DNA from: Sandaracinaceae bacterium
GTDB lineage: Bacteria > Myxococcota_A > Polyangia > Polyangiales > JADJQN01
Length of the DNA stretch: 64,000 nucleotides
Assembly: GCA_016712745.1 (NCBI GenBank)
Contig: JADJQN010000001.1
Coordinates: 1,798,001-1,862,000, forward strand
Direction of reading: 5' to 3'
Made by a program: the position numbers and the translations under genes
Part shown: positions 50,946 through 60,718 of the stretch, piece by piece
How positions within the stretch are numbered: position 1 is the stretch's first letter
Layout: each line of letters begins with the position of its first letter
Notes under the pieces: model-generated
What the model saw: only the letters and a program-made list of their open reading frames with translations
What the model was told of the DNA's origin: nothing
The model's database searches: none

Positions 50946-51185
50946 ATGCAGAGCAAGTCACTTCCCAAGTTTGGTTCACGAGGACTCACCGGTGTCGACA
51001 CCGAAACCCTCAAGAAACTGCTGCGCGCTCTCCACCGCGGAAAGTGCCGGTTCCCCGTCACACGCGGAGACTTGATCGCCATTGGCTTTGGCGATTGGGA
51101 AGAACACCTCTCGGCGATCTGCGGCCTTGACGAACGGGGCGCGCAGGCGGTCATCGTCGCCGTCATCGCTGAACGTGCGCGCTAG
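50946..51185 (+). CDS. Small hypothetical protein
   Basis: 79 aa, basic N terminus (MQSKSLPKFGSRG), then a helical polar region (DTETLKKLLRALHRGKCRF, DWEEHLSAICGLDERGAQA). No signal peptide. It diverges from the queuosine transporter gene with 30 bp between starts, too short for separate full promoters, so the two may share overlapping control. Not recognised; plausible as a small nucleic-acid-associated or regulatory protein, but this is guesswork. Confidence 0.55.
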   Translation: MQSKSLPKFGSRGLTGVDTETLKKLLRALHRGKCRFPVTRGDLIAIGFGDWEEHLSAICGLDERGAQAVIVAVIAERAR

Positions 51186-51198
51186 TTCCGCAAGGGGG

Positions 51199-52431
51199 CT
51201 AGCGTTGAAAGCGCTCGAGGAGGGCTGTGGTGAACACTTCGGCCCACCGGATGTAGCCGAGGCGCGTTAGATGGACGCGATCCGAGTGCGCAAGCGGCGG
51301 GGTCATCGTCGCCCACGTCGCGGTGGATAGTGGCCCGCCTTGAAATGCAACGGTGTCGAAAAAGCCGCAACCCAGCGCGCGCGCGATCCGGCGCTGCGCT
51401 TCGATGATCAACGCGGTGCGGGGCCGATCTTCGTAGGTGTTTCGCGCGACGCGCTGCGGCCGATCCGTCGGACCCACGAGTACGCACGAAGCGTTCGGCA
51501 CGGCGCGGCGCACGCGCGCGATGGCGGTGCGCATACTGACCTCGTATCGCTCGATCGTCTGATCGTCGCCCGCTTCGTTCGTGCCGTACTGAAAGACGAC
51601 CAGTGATGGCGCGCGACGCTGCAGGCTTTCTTGGAACACGGATTCCTGCCATAGAAGCTGTGCACCGACGCGCGCGCCGTTGATGCCAAGAGCGTCCACC
51701 ACAACTCCGCCCGCGCCACGTTCTGCGACCACGCCAAAGATTCGAACCGTTCCCGCAGCGCTCGTCCGCAACGTAAGTTGCGAGATCCGCGCCGCGTTAA
51801 CGTTCGTAACTACCAAATGAGGAATCGCAGCTGCGGCACTCACATGGATGGTGGTGGGCGCGCATTCACCGCATTCGCTCGCGCTCGTTGTGGCCGTGAT
51901 GTCGAATGAGCCGCCGCCTGGCTCAGCGTAGGACCAGACCTCCAAATGCGTCGTCGCCGCAGGGTCCGAAAAATTGAGGGTGGCGACTTCCGCGGAATCG
52001 ATGGAGCTGACCGCCATTCCCGCGAGACCCAGAGGCAAAGGCACGCGATCCTGCATCGTGATTCGTTGCGCCGTCCATCCGCTGCTCTGCGTAGCCCCGC
52101 TGAATGGTACTTGGTAGTAGCGCCACGGACGGACCGGGAAGAAAAAGCCAACGCCGCCATTTCCGAACTGCATTTGAAGCGCGCGGCGGATCTCGCCGGG
52201 AAACGAATCGCCCGCCGTGTGTGAGTCGCCCAGAATAAGAACGCGCACCGGCGGCGAGGCCGGACTGCTCCCGCGCAGAGCATTGTAGAAATGGTCGAGT
52301 GCGTGCGAGCTTGGATCCTCGATCGCAATCTGTGTGCCGACGACCGGAATGACTGCCGACACATCCTGGGCGAGCGCGATGCCTGCCGTCGCTAGCGAGA
52401 GCGCAAGCGCGAGTGCGGCGCGACTCACCAC
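51199..52431 (-). CDS. Secreted SGNH/GDSL hydrolase
   Basis: 410 aa, signal peptide ending near ALAQD. SGNH blocks are present: LILGDSHTAGDSFPGE (catalytic Ser and oxyanion), VFQYGTNEAGDD (block III Asn) and DRVHLTRLGY (catalytic Asp-His). The GDSH form of block I resembles hydrolases that deacetylate polysaccharides. Between them is an inserted beta domain (~170-260). Translation starts GTG, overlapping the aldo-keto reductase stop (GTGGTGA), so both are in one transcript. Confidence 0.8.
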   Translation of the reverse strand: MVSRAALALALSLATAGIALAQDVSAVIPVVGTQIAIEDPSSHALDHFYNALRGSSPASPPVRVLILGDSHTAGDSFPGEIRRALQMQFGNGGVGFFFPVRPWRYYQVPFSGATQSSGWTAQRITMQDRVPLPLGLAGMAVSSIDSAEVATLNFSDPAATTHLEVWSYAEPGGGSFDITATTSASECGECAPTTIHVSAAAAIPHLVVTNVNAARISQLTLRTSAAGTVRIFGVVAERGAGGVVVDALGINGARVGAQLLWQESVFQESLQRRAPSLVVFQYGTNEAGDDQTIERYEVSMRTAIARVRRAVPNASCVLVGPTDRPQRVARNTYEDRPRTALIIEAQRRIARALGCGFFDTVAFQGGPLSTATWATMTPPLAHSDRVHLTRLGYIRWAEVFTTALLERFQR

Positions 52432-53450
52432 TTCTTCTGAATGTTACGAATGAACTCGTACGGGTATCCGAGCGAAAATGCGCTCGCCTCGTCGAGGAGC
52501 TTCATCGCAGCTTCGGGCAATTTGAGCTCGGCCCCCGCAAGATTCTCGTTGAGTTGGCTGACGCTGCGCGCGCCGATGATCACTGAGCTCACGGACGGTT
52601 TGTTCAAGAGCCACGCGAGGGCCACGGCTGGCATGGTGCTGTTCAGCTCCTTGGCCACGCTCTCGACCGCGTCGAGCGTCTTCCAGTTGCGTTCGTTGTC
52701 AAACCCGTCCAGCCGCTCTTTCCACTTTGCGTAGCGCGAACCGTCGGTCGGAGGCTGACCGCGGCGATACTTCCCCGACAGAAAGCCGCCTGCCAACGGT
52801 GACCAAGGGAGAATTCCCAAACCGAACTTCTCGCATGCGGGTACAAGCTCACGCTCGAGCTCACGCGTGACGAGGTTGTAGTGCGCTTGCAGCGTGATGA
52901 ACGAATGGAGGTGCTCGGCACGGCTCGTCCAGAGGCTGTCGACAAGACGGTATGCCGCGTAGTTGCTCGCGCCAACGTAGCGGACCTTACCCTGCCGCAC
53001 GAGGTCATCGAGCGCGCGCAGCGTCTCTTGCTCCGGGGTGTCGTAGTCCTGCATATGGATTTGGTAGAGGTCGATGTGATCCGTTTGCAAACGACGCAGA
53101 CTTCCTTCAACTGCCTGCATGATGTGATAGCGCGACGCGCCAGTTCCGTTCGGCGTCGCGTCCATACGGAAACGAAACTTCGTCGCGAGCACCAACTGAT
53201 CGCGTTTTTTGTTCTTGGCGATCCACTGGCCGGTGATGCGCTCGGAGAGGCCGTCGTTGCCGTAGACGTCCGCTGTGTCGATGAAGTTCACGCCCGCCTC
53301 GAACGCACGGTCCATCATCGCGAATGCGGTCTTCTCGTCGGCCGAAATTCCATGCATGAAGGACTTGGCATCGGGCTCGCCGAACGTCATCGCGCCCAAA
53401 CAGATGCTCGAGACCTTCAAGCCACTCTTACCGAGATTGCGATATTCCAT
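52425..53450 (-). CDS. Aldo/keto reductase
   Basis: 341 aa from ATG 53450, typical AKR barrel: the opening MEYRNLGKSGLKVSSICLGA, catalytic Asp-Tyr in FIDTADVYGNDGLSER, Lys in VLATKF and His in YQIHMQDYD, and the NADPH-binding SVIIGARSVSQL near the C terminus. AKRs reduce carbonyl compounds with NADPH; no specific substrate can be named. It precedes and is coupled to the SGNH hydrolase gene. Confidence 0.92.
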   Translation of the reverse strand: MEYRNLGKSGLKVSSICLGAMTFGEPDAKSFMHGISADEKTAFAMMDRAFEAGVNFIDTADVYGNDGLSERITGQWIAKNKKRDQLVLATKFRFRMDATPNGTGASRYHIMQAVEGSLRRLQTDHIDLYQIHMQDYDTPEQETLRALDDLVRQGKVRYVGASNYAAYRLVDSLWTSRAEHLHSFITLQAHYNLVTRELERELVPACEKFGLGILPWSPLAGGFLSGKYRRGQPPTDGSRYAKWKERLDGFDNERNWKTLDAVESVAKELNSTMPAVALAWLLNKPSVSSVIIGARSVSQLNENLAGAELKLPEAAMKLLDEASAFSLGYPYEFIRNIQKKW

Positions 53451-53660
53451 GGTCACCCGATTCCCAGTTGCGAAAGCCGCGCAGAAAGACTACGAGCTAC
53501 CGCATCTATCCGTAAAGGAGCGCGCCTTGGCCAGTCGAAAGAAGAGCGAAAGCGCAAAAGTCCGCCGCCAGAGCACCGAAGGCCTCCACCTAGATATAAC
53601 GCCCGCCTGGGCGACGTTGAGATAGTTCACCGCAAGTAACCTGACGAGCCTCCACAAACT

Positions 53661-55274
53661 ATGACTGCAAAACGAGGAGCGGATTTCGATCTGCGCTCAG
53701 CGATTCGAGAGAAGGGCTTCACGCCTCGAGTCGCCGACGCGAAGGAGCTCTTCGCCTTGCTCACGAGCGCCGACGACGCCGAGCATGCCGAAGACGCATT
53801 GGTCGTGCTTGGCGAGGCCTCGCTCACCCAAGCGATCACGCAGTTGGAAGGAGCGCGTGCACCTGTGCGAGGACGCCTTGCCAAGGTTGTCGCGCGCTTT
53901 GCGGCTGACGAGGCGCTCGGCACGGCCGCAGTCGGCGCACTTCTTCCGCTCTTGAAGGACGACGACGGTCCAACTCGGCGTGCCGCGGTGCAGGGCCTTG
54001 GAAAGAGCGCGAATCGTGAACACGAAAGCGCGCTACTGCGGGCGTATGAGACGCACGAGGATTTGCCCACCCGCCGATCGATCGCGCGCGCCTTCGGTGT
54101 TCTTGGAGGCGAGAAGGCCGCAGCCGTGCTTGAGAACGTGTCCAATGATCCCGAGCTAATCCGTATTGCCCGCGAATCCCTTATCAAGATTCGTCGCGAC
54201 ACGGTTCGCACCGAGAGCACGCGCATTCGCGAAGACGTTGCGTTGCGCCACGATCAACGAATCATCTTTCATTGCAAGCCAGGCTTCGAGCACATCGTGG
54301 CAGAGGAAGCGGAGAAGGTTTTCAGCGGAAAGGTAAAAGGCCCGGGCGAGGTGCACGGCTATTTGCGGGGGCCCCTCCGCACAGCGATAGCGCTGCGCAC
54401 GCCAACGTACTTCTCATTGCCCCTCCCCTTGCGCCAGCGTGGCGGGGAATCCGTCGAAACCACAGTCGCGCAGTTGCTTACGTCCAAAGAAGCGGTCGAG
54501 ATTTTCGAAACCTTCTCCGACGGCCCCATTCGCTATCGCATCGAGTGGATTGGCGCCGGTCACAAACGCGCTTCGACCTTTCGCATCGCCGAGCTCGTCG
54601 CCAAGCGGGCCCCGTCCCTCATCAACGACACGCGCGACACGCCTTGGACTGCTGAAATTGAAGCCGATGTGCGGGGCGTTCAGATCTCGCTCTGGCCCAA
54701 AGCGCTCGTAGATACACGATTCGACTACATCGACGAGCGTGTCGAGGCGGCTTCGCACCCGACGGTCGCCGCGGCTCTCGCTTGGGTCGGAGGCGTGCGT
54801 GAAGACGACGTCGTCTGGGATCCTTTCGCAGGCGGCGCAACCGAGCTCATCGAACGCGCGAAACTCGGCCCCTACAAGATGATGTATGGATCCGACAACG
54901 AGGCGAGCGCGATAGAGATTGCCAAAGCCACCGTCAAACGTGCAGGCACGAGCAACATCGAGCTCATCGTTGGCGACGCGCGCAACTTGCGTCTGCCGCA
55001 AGCTCCGACGCTCATTCTCACCAACCCTCCCCTGGGGCGTCGCATCACCCGCGACAGCACGCTTGGGCCGATGCTTGAGGATTTTCTCGCTCACGCCGCT
55101 CGCATGCTCGCGCCAAACGGCCGGCTCGTGTGGCTTTCGCCGCAGCCTGCTCGCACCGCCGAGTTGCTTACAAGCTTCGGAATGACCGCTGTGCATCACG
55201 AGCGCGTGGATCTTGGCGGCGTATACGCCGAACTGCAGGCGTACGAAAAGATAACGTCGGCTGACTCAGACTGA
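53661..55274 (+). CDS. HEAT-repeat fused RNA guanine methyltransferase (RlmL/Trm14-like)
   Basis: 537 aa. Residues ~30-185 are HEAT/armadillo-like helical repeats (TRRAAVQGLGKSANREHES, RRSIARAFGVLGGEKAAAV). A middle part with THUMP-like features (IIFHCKPGFEHIVAEEAEKV, PIRYRIEWIGAGHKRA) precedes the UPF0020-type methyltransferase: VVWDPFAGGATELIERAKL for SAM, and LILTNPPLGRR at the catalytic site (usually NPPY). Such enzymes make N2-methylguanine in rRNA or tRNA. The HEAT fusion is unusual and may recognise a protein or RNA partner. Confidence 0.82.
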   Translation: MTAKRGADFDLRSAIREKGFTPRVADAKELFALLTSADDAEHAEDALVVLGEASLTQAITQLEGARAPVRGRLAKVVARFAADEALGTAAVGALLPLLKDDDGPTRRAAVQGLGKSANREHESALLRAYETHEDLPTRRSIARAFGVLGGEKAAAVLENVSNDPELIRIARESLIKIRRDTVRTESTRIREDVALRHDQRIIFHCKPGFEHIVAEEAEKVFSGKVKGPGEVHGYLRGPLRTAIALRTPTYFSLPLPLRQRGGESVETTVAQLLTSKEAVEIFETFSDGPIRYRIEWIGAGHKRASTFRIAELVAKRAPSLINDTRDTPWTAEIEADVRGVQISLWPKALVDTRFDYIDERVEAASHPTVAAALAWVGGVREDDVVWDPFAGGATELIERAKLGPYKMMYGSDNEASAIEIAKATVKRAGTSNIELIVGDARNLRLPQAPTLILTNPPLGRRITRDSTLGPMLEDFLAHAARMLAPNGRLVWLSPQPARTAELLTSFGMTAVHHERVDLGGVYAELQAYEKITSADSD

Positions 55275-55316
55275 CTCGGCCCCGCACGCGACTCCGATTC
55301 TAGAACCCGAACGGAA

Positions 55317-57914
55317 TCAGGGCGCTTCGACGAGCACCGGAACGTTGTACGAGTCGCCCGAGGTGCCGTTACCAAGCTGCCCGTTGTAGTTGTTGCCCCA
55401 ACAATACCAGGTCGACGTCGACACGCGCGCGCAACCGCGTTGGCTTATCTGGGTGACCGCGCCAAGCCCAGTGACCGGACCGTATGGGTTTGCAGGCTCC
55501 GCCATGATGGGTCCGCGGCCCAGCTGGCCGTTGTAATTATTACCCGCGCACCACACGGAGCCGCTTGACCTTCGGATGCAGTTAAACGAACTGCTCAGCT
55601 CGATATCGACCGCGTCGGCGAAGGGCAGCGCAACTTCACTAGCGGAGTTGCCCCAACACCAAACTTCGCCACCGGTACGAACTGCGCACGCGCCGGAGAA
55701 GTCGGGCGTGAGTGAGACGTCGATCACTTGGTCAAGGCCCGATACTTCGACTGGCGTCGTCGAGGCGGAAGTTCCATTGCCCACGCCACCTGCGCCCCAG
55801 CACGAGACGTGTCCATTCGTGCGCAGCGCGCATGCCAACTCCGGACTTAGGTAGACGCGCAGCGCATCCGTTAGTCCGGTTACAGGCGTGGGCACAAGCG
55901 CATCCATCGTCGCGCCATTGCCGATGACTCCCGCATAGCCAATGCCCCAGCAACGGACGCTGCCGGTGTTCAATACAGCGCACGTATTTCCTTGCGTGAC
56001 GGAGATGCTAATCGCGGGACTTGGAAGCGTGACGTGAACTGGAGTCGAGCTTGGCGTGGTTGTACCGTTGCCAATCTCCCCCACAAAGTTGCGGCCCCAG
56101 CAATAGACCTCGCCGCTCATCGTGCGCGCGCACGTGCGTTGTTCGGTGGTAGCAACTTCCACGACGTTCGCGAGTCCGGCGACCGTGTACTTTGTTGCAT
56201 ACGGAAAAGATCCGTCGCCAACGCCAAGTTCGCCCGAGGAATTGTCACCCCAGCAGACCAGCGAGCCGTCGGTCATCACAGCGCATGCGTGCGTTCCGTC
56301 GTTGTGAATCGTCGTTGCAGTGATGGGTTGTGCGCACGCTCCATTGCCCGTACAGATGCCCCCGCTACACGGAGTGCCTGCCGGCCGATTTGATGCGAGC
56401 AGACACTGTGGTCCGCGACTGCAATCGACCAATTTGATCTGGCACTCGAGCGCCGGCTCGCAAACCGCTCTCGCCAAGCAATCGGCGCACACGCCGGCGC
56501 TGTTGCAAACGCGACCGCTTCCGCAGCTCGTGCCCGCTGGTGCATTTCCGCCGCCGCTCGGCATACACATCGGACCCGCCCCGCACGTTGTATATCCAAG
56601 CGCGCACCCGGCCGTGCACGACGCACCGAAGATACAGTCCACACATGTCCCAGTTCCGTCGCAGACTTGATTTGCCCCGCATGACAAACCGGGCGCAGAC
56701 GGTGATCCGTCGAGGACGCAAACGGGCGAGCCGCTGGCGTAGTCGTAGCTGCCGTGATCGCATCCGATGTCACAGGGGACCGTGCCTGCAATTGGCCAGC
56801 ACGCACCTGCGGCAGAACAAACTGAACCTGAAGCGCACTCCGTGCCTTCCGGCAGAGGGGGCATGCCATTTGGAATGCAGTCGGAATAGCCGCGCGAGCA
56901 CGACGTGCGACCGGGTACGCATCCATCAACCAAGCAATCGAGAGCTTCCTCGCAGGGATCGCAGGAGCCGAACTCGCTGCAAATCGCACCCGGCGCGCAG
57001 TGCGCTCCTATCGAACGCTGCATGCGGCCGGCGCAGACTGGCGTGCCGTCGGTGCAATCCCAATAGTCGAAGCGACACGGATCCCAATCGCTGACGCAAA
57101 TTGTTCCGCAGACAGGGCCCGCGTCGGTGACGAATGCGTCTGTGGCAGCGCTATCGATTACTTCCATCGCGTCGAGCTCCGCGTCGTGTGAACTATCCAT
57201 GCCGCCATCCAGCAAACTCGCGTCGGTCGCCCCGGCGTCGAGCATCTGCAGGGGCATGCAGCCCGCGGTCGGGTCGCACCACTCGCTGGCCGTACATGCG
57301 CCATCGTTGGCACTCGCTTCGCAAATACCATCCACGCAAAGCGATGACGCGCACGGCGCGGTTGGCGCGCACTCCGCGACCGTATTGCAGAAAATGCTCG
57401 GCGGGCAGAAGTCGGTCGCAGGCGGATTGCATCGCGGGTCGACGCACTGGCCGGCGAGGCACTCGCTGAGGGCGCTGTCGCCGCCGGCGTTGGGGCACGT
57501 CACATCGAGACACTCGCGCGACATGTGCACCACGAGAACGAACGCTGCCTTGCTCTGTTGCAACGTGACACGTACCCGGCGTTCGAGGAGACGGCGGCCA
57601 TCCGGTCGCACGAGACGCACGCGAACCGTAACGATACCGGGCGCGACCTCGTTGAAATCCGCAACCGGTTTACCTTGAGCGTAGGGTTCGCCGAAGGAGG
57701 CGGTGGCCTCGACGTGCCGCAATGCGATCACTCCGGATGTCACGGGTTCATTGCCCACGATGTCCGTCTCCACGCGATCAAATTCCGCGCCAGGGACGAG
57801 GCTGGTCGCCACGTGCACGATGAGCGACGGGGGATCCTCTGAGCACGCGGCCGCCATGCCGAGCAAGGGCAGGAAGAACGCCCCGATCCATCGTCGTTGG
57901 ATCGGACGAATCAT
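55317..57914 (-). CDS. RCC1-propeller lipoprotein, paralogue 1 (third gene of the operon)
   Basis: 865 aa from ATG 57914. Lipobox MAAAC, an N-terminal beta domain (VATSLVPGAEFDRVETDIV, VRVRLVRPDGRRLLERRVR), a Cys-rich region with repeated short modules (ECLAGQCVDPRCNPP onward), an Asp/Ala linker, more Cys modules, then a C-terminal RCC1-type propeller with seven blades, each with a CWG motif (LVCWGDNSSGELG, VYCWGRNFVGEIG, VRCWGIGYAGVIG and so on); one reads VWCAG. RCC1 repeats form seven-bladed propellers for protein binding. It overlaps paralogue 2 by ATGA. Confidence 0.88.
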   Translation of the reverse strand: MIRPIQRRWIGAFFLPLLGMAAACSEDPPSLIVHVATSLVPGAEFDRVETDIVGNEPVTSGVIALRHVEATASFGEPYAQGKPVADFNEVAPGIVTVRVRLVRPDGRRLLERRVRVTLQQSKAAFVLVVHMSRECLDVTCPNAGGDSALSECLAGQCVDPRCNPPATDFCPPSIFCNTVAECAPTAPCASSLCVDGICEASANDGACTASEWCDPTAGCMPLQMLDAGATDASLLDGGMDSSHDAELDAMEVIDSAATDAFVTDAGPVCGTICVSDWDPCRFDYWDCTDGTPVCAGRMQRSIGAHCAPGAICSEFGSCDPCEEALDCLVDGCVPGRTSCSRGYSDCIPNGMPPLPEGTECASGSVCSAAGACWPIAGTVPCDIGCDHGSYDYASGSPVCVLDGSPSAPGLSCGANQVCDGTGTCVDCIFGASCTAGCALGYTTCGAGPMCMPSGGGNAPAGTSCGSGRVCNSAGVCADCLARAVCEPALECQIKLVDCSRGPQCLLASNRPAGTPCSGGICTGNGACAQPITATTIHNDGTHACAVMTDGSLVCWGDNSSGELGVGDGSFPYATKYTVAGLANVVEVATTEQRTCARTMSGEVYCWGRNFVGEIGNGTTTPSSTPVHVTLPSPAISISVTQGNTCAVLNTGSVRCWGIGYAGVIGNGATMDALVPTPVTGLTDALRVYLSPELACALRTNGHVSCWGAGGVGNGTSASTTPVEVSGLDQVIDVSLTPDFSGACAVRTGGEVWCWGNSASEVALPFADAVDIELSSSFNCIRRSSGSVWCAGNNYNGQLGRGPIMAEPANPYGPVTGLGAVTQISQRGCARVSTSTWYCWGNNYNGQLGNGTSGDSYNVPVLVEAP

Positions 57915-60718
57915 GGGCACACCGAAACCGGCTCGTGGTGGGTCCCTCCACTTGAGAATGCACCCGCTGAATCGACTCCCCAACACATCGGCTGGCTTGT
58001 GGCACCGACCAGCGCGCAGCCGCCGTCGTCATCCATATCGAGCGCCGACGCTGTCGGGATAAAATGTACACGCGTCGGAGGAATCGCCATCGAGCTTGCG
58101 TCGGCTCCCACGCCGGCGTGCACGCCTTGGCCCCAGCACCACAACTCGCCCGTGGCTTGCCGCGCACACCGCGTGCCACCACTCGTCACTTCAACGGAGA
58201 CGGCGTTGCTGAACGGTAGGGCTTGTGAGGTTGGCGTCGACTGCGAGGGCGCGCCGGTATCGGTGCTTCCCCAACAGACGACCACGCCGGTAGCCCGTAC
58301 GGCGCACGTGCGCGAATACGTAAGATCAATATCGACGGCGTCATGCAATCCGAGAACCGCCGTCGGCGTTGCAACGAATGAGCTCGTGACGGTCCCGATA
58401 CCGAGCTCGCCCTCGAAATTGGAGCCCCAGCATTTCACATCGCCACTCGCGAGGCGCGCGCAGAAGTGTGCCCACCCGACGGCAAGCTCGGAGGTCCCCG
58501 TCAGACCGGCGATCAACGTGGGTGTTGTCGGCTCCGAGCCCGACCCGGTGCGCACGTTTTCCTCGTCACCCCAACAGTAGACGTCACGCGCGGCTCCCAC
58601 GATGGCGCACGTAGAGGCACCGCCCGCCCTCACTTGGTGTGCGGCCTCGGGAAGAGAAACGGAGACAGCGCTTGTTGTGCTGGCTCCGACGAAGCCGAGC
58701 TGCCCCCAGTCGTTATTGCCCCAACACGAGACCGTGCCATCACTCGAGAGCGCGCAACCGTGTAGATAGCCGACCGACACGTCGACCGCGTTCGGCACGT
58801 CCACGGTCGAATAGCTCGCCGTCGGCCGACAGTGCAAACGCATGTCCGTTGTGATGTAGCAGGCCATCGCTGACGAGCGCGAAATCGCGGTCGCGGAAAT
58901 CGGCGCGCAGCATTCATTGATGCCGTTGCACTGGCCGGTGGCACACGCCGTAGCGGGCGGCAGAAGTATAGGCGTGCCTGTGCAGGCGGCGCCGTTGGCG
59001 AAGTCACACACATACTCGCCCTGGGCGCACCCGGTCGCTTGCGTGCACGTCTCGCCGGGCACGCAGTGCTTGCACGTCGCGTCCCAATCGCAAACTTTGT
59101 CGACATCGCACGTCGTACCCGGATCGACGCGCATGCTTGTCGATGCAGTGCACACCGCATTTCCTGTCCCGCAGGACGTGTAAGCGGTACGACAAAAGTT
59201 CGCGCTATCGATGCATGCAGCGCCCGTGTTGCACGCGTTGCATTGCGAATCGGCATCGCATACGTGATTGCTGCCGTCGAAAAAGCCGCACGAGTAGCCC
59301 GTGGGTCGATTGGTCACTAAACACGTGGGAGTGCCAGACGCGCACTGCGTCACCCCGGTCTGGCAAAGGGGTTCTGGCGGCGTGCACGCCGATCCTGCTG
59401 CGCACGCGACGCAGTCTCCAGCGCCGTTGCAGACCTGATTGAAGCCGCACGACGTTCCGGGCGGCGACATGTCGTCAAGCACGCAGCGCGACCCAAGCAC
59501 GTCGCACGTGACGTGGCCTGTGAGACATCCTTCGTTGCAGGCTGCGCCGTCAACGCATGCCACCGGCGATCCGAACTCATCGCAGACCAAGCCGCTTCCA
59601 CAAGCATCGTCGCCGTAGCAGGGACTAGTCGAGTATGGACTACCCGGAGCAACGAAACTTGTGCCGTCGACGCTGCAGCTACGGACGCCCCCGCTACACG
59701 ATTCGGTGCCGGCGTAGCAGTAGAAGGAGCAGGCCGCACCTTCGTCGCAAAGCACGCATTCGTGGTCGGCCGTGCATGTGCCTCCGCCCCCGCACGGGCT
59801 TCCTTCCGGCTTGAAATTGATTTCTGTGCACACCGGCGAACCCGATGCCGCGCAATCCCAGTAGCCGAATAGGCATGGGTCCGATTCGACGGTGCAGATG
59901 GTCCCGCACAAGGGACCGGCGTCGGAGGCAGGCCCAAGATCCATTGGTGGCGCCGCATCCGACGCTCCTTGCATATCGATCCCAATCTCGGCATCGACAG
60001 TTGCGTCGCCCGCGCCCGCATCCACGAGCGTCGCGTCTTGCCGACCGGCATCCGCTTCAACTACGCCGACGCAACCACCTGTGACGGGCGTCGGATCGCA
60101 ATACGCCAAGAGCGGGCACGCATTTTCGATCGGTTGCGCCTCGCAGATTCCGCCGCTGCACACACTTTGAGCGCACGCAGCGGATGGCGCGCAGTCTTCG
60201 TCGCGCAGGCAAAAGGTGACGTTGGGGCAATAGGCAGGATCCGGGGGATTGCAGCGCGGATCGACACACGAGCCGGCGAGGCATTCGCTCAGGGCGGGCG
60301 AGCCTGAAGCGAGTGGACACATGGCACCAACGCAATCGCGTGTGAGATGCACGACCAGACTGTAGTCGCCGCTGAGCTCAATCTGTACGCGACGCGACAC
60401 CAGCGCCGTACCATCTGTCCGCAAGAGCCGCACGACAACTACGTACGTGCCCGCACTCATCGAACGAAACTGAGCGACATTGCGCCCACGCGCGTACTCG
60501 TCGGTGAAGATCGCCCGCGCTTCGTGCAGCGGAAGGGCGCTTGCGCCCGCGCTCGCCGACGAGACTTCGGTCTGAACATAGGTAAACTCTGGACCTGGCA
60601 CCAGGCCGGTTGCGACGGCCACGCTTAACACCGCGCCACCATGTTCGGCGCTACACGCCGCGCTTGCGATTGCGACACTCGCGCAGGCGACCAGCACAGA
60701 AAATTTGGATGCGCGCAT
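57911..60718 (-). CDS. RCC1-propeller lipoprotein, paralogue 2 (middle gene of the operon)
   Basis: 935 aa from ATG 60718. Same plan as its neighbours: lipobox ASAAC, beta domain (VATGLVPGPEFTYVQTEV, VVVRLLRTDGTALVSRRVQ), Cys-rich modules (the longest set of the three, with ECLAGSCVDPRC), and a seven-repeat RCC1 propeller. The first blade is degenerate (LHCRPTASY in place of CWG), the others keep CWG. Its start overlaps paralogue 3's stop (TAATG) and its stop overlaps paralogue 1's start, so all three should be made in fixed proportion. Confidence 0.88.
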   Translation of the reverse strand: MRASKFSVLVACASVAIASAACSAEHGGAVLSVAVATGLVPGPEFTYVQTEVSSASAGASALPLHEARAIFTDEYARGRNVAQFRSMSAGTYVVVVRLLRTDGTALVSRRVQIELSGDYSLVVHLTRDCVGAMCPLASGSPALSECLAGSCVDPRCNPPDPAYCPNVTFCLRDEDCAPSAACAQSVCSGGICEAQPIENACPLLAYCDPTPVTGGCVGVVEADAGRQDATLVDAGAGDATVDAEIGIDMQGASDAAPPMDLGPASDAGPLCGTICTVESDPCLFGYWDCAASGSPVCTEINFKPEGSPCGGGGTCTADHECVLCDEGAACSFYCYAGTESCSGGVRSCSVDGTSFVAPGSPYSTSPCYGDDACGSGLVCDEFGSPVACVDGAACNEGCLTGHVTCDVLGSRCVLDDMSPPGTSCGFNQVCNGAGDCVACAAGSACTPPEPLCQTGVTQCASGTPTCLVTNRPTGYSCGFFDGSNHVCDADSQCNACNTGAACIDSANFCRTAYTSCGTGNAVCTASTSMRVDPGTTCDVDKVCDWDATCKHCVPGETCTQATGCAQGEYVCDFANGAACTGTPILLPPATACATGQCNGINECCAPISATAISRSSAMACYITTDMRLHCRPTASYSTVDVPNAVDVSVGYLHGCALSSDGTVSCWGNNDWGQLGFVGASTTSAVSVSLPEAAHQVRAGGASTCAIVGAARDVYCWGDEENVRTGSGSEPTTPTLIAGLTGTSELAVGWAHFCARLASGDVKCWGSNFEGELGIGTVTSSFVATPTAVLGLHDAVDIDLTYSRTCAVRATGVVVCWGSTDTGAPSQSTPTSQALPFSNAVSVEVTSGGTRCARQATGELWCWGQGVHAGVGADASSMAIPPTRVHFIPTASALDMDDDGGCALVGATSQPMCWGVDSAGAFSSGGTHHEPVSVCP

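Noticed and set aside
53449..53625. 58-aa frame between the aldo-keto reductase and the methyltransferase
   Set aside because: No ribosome site, overlaps the divergent start, and composition is not protein-like enough.
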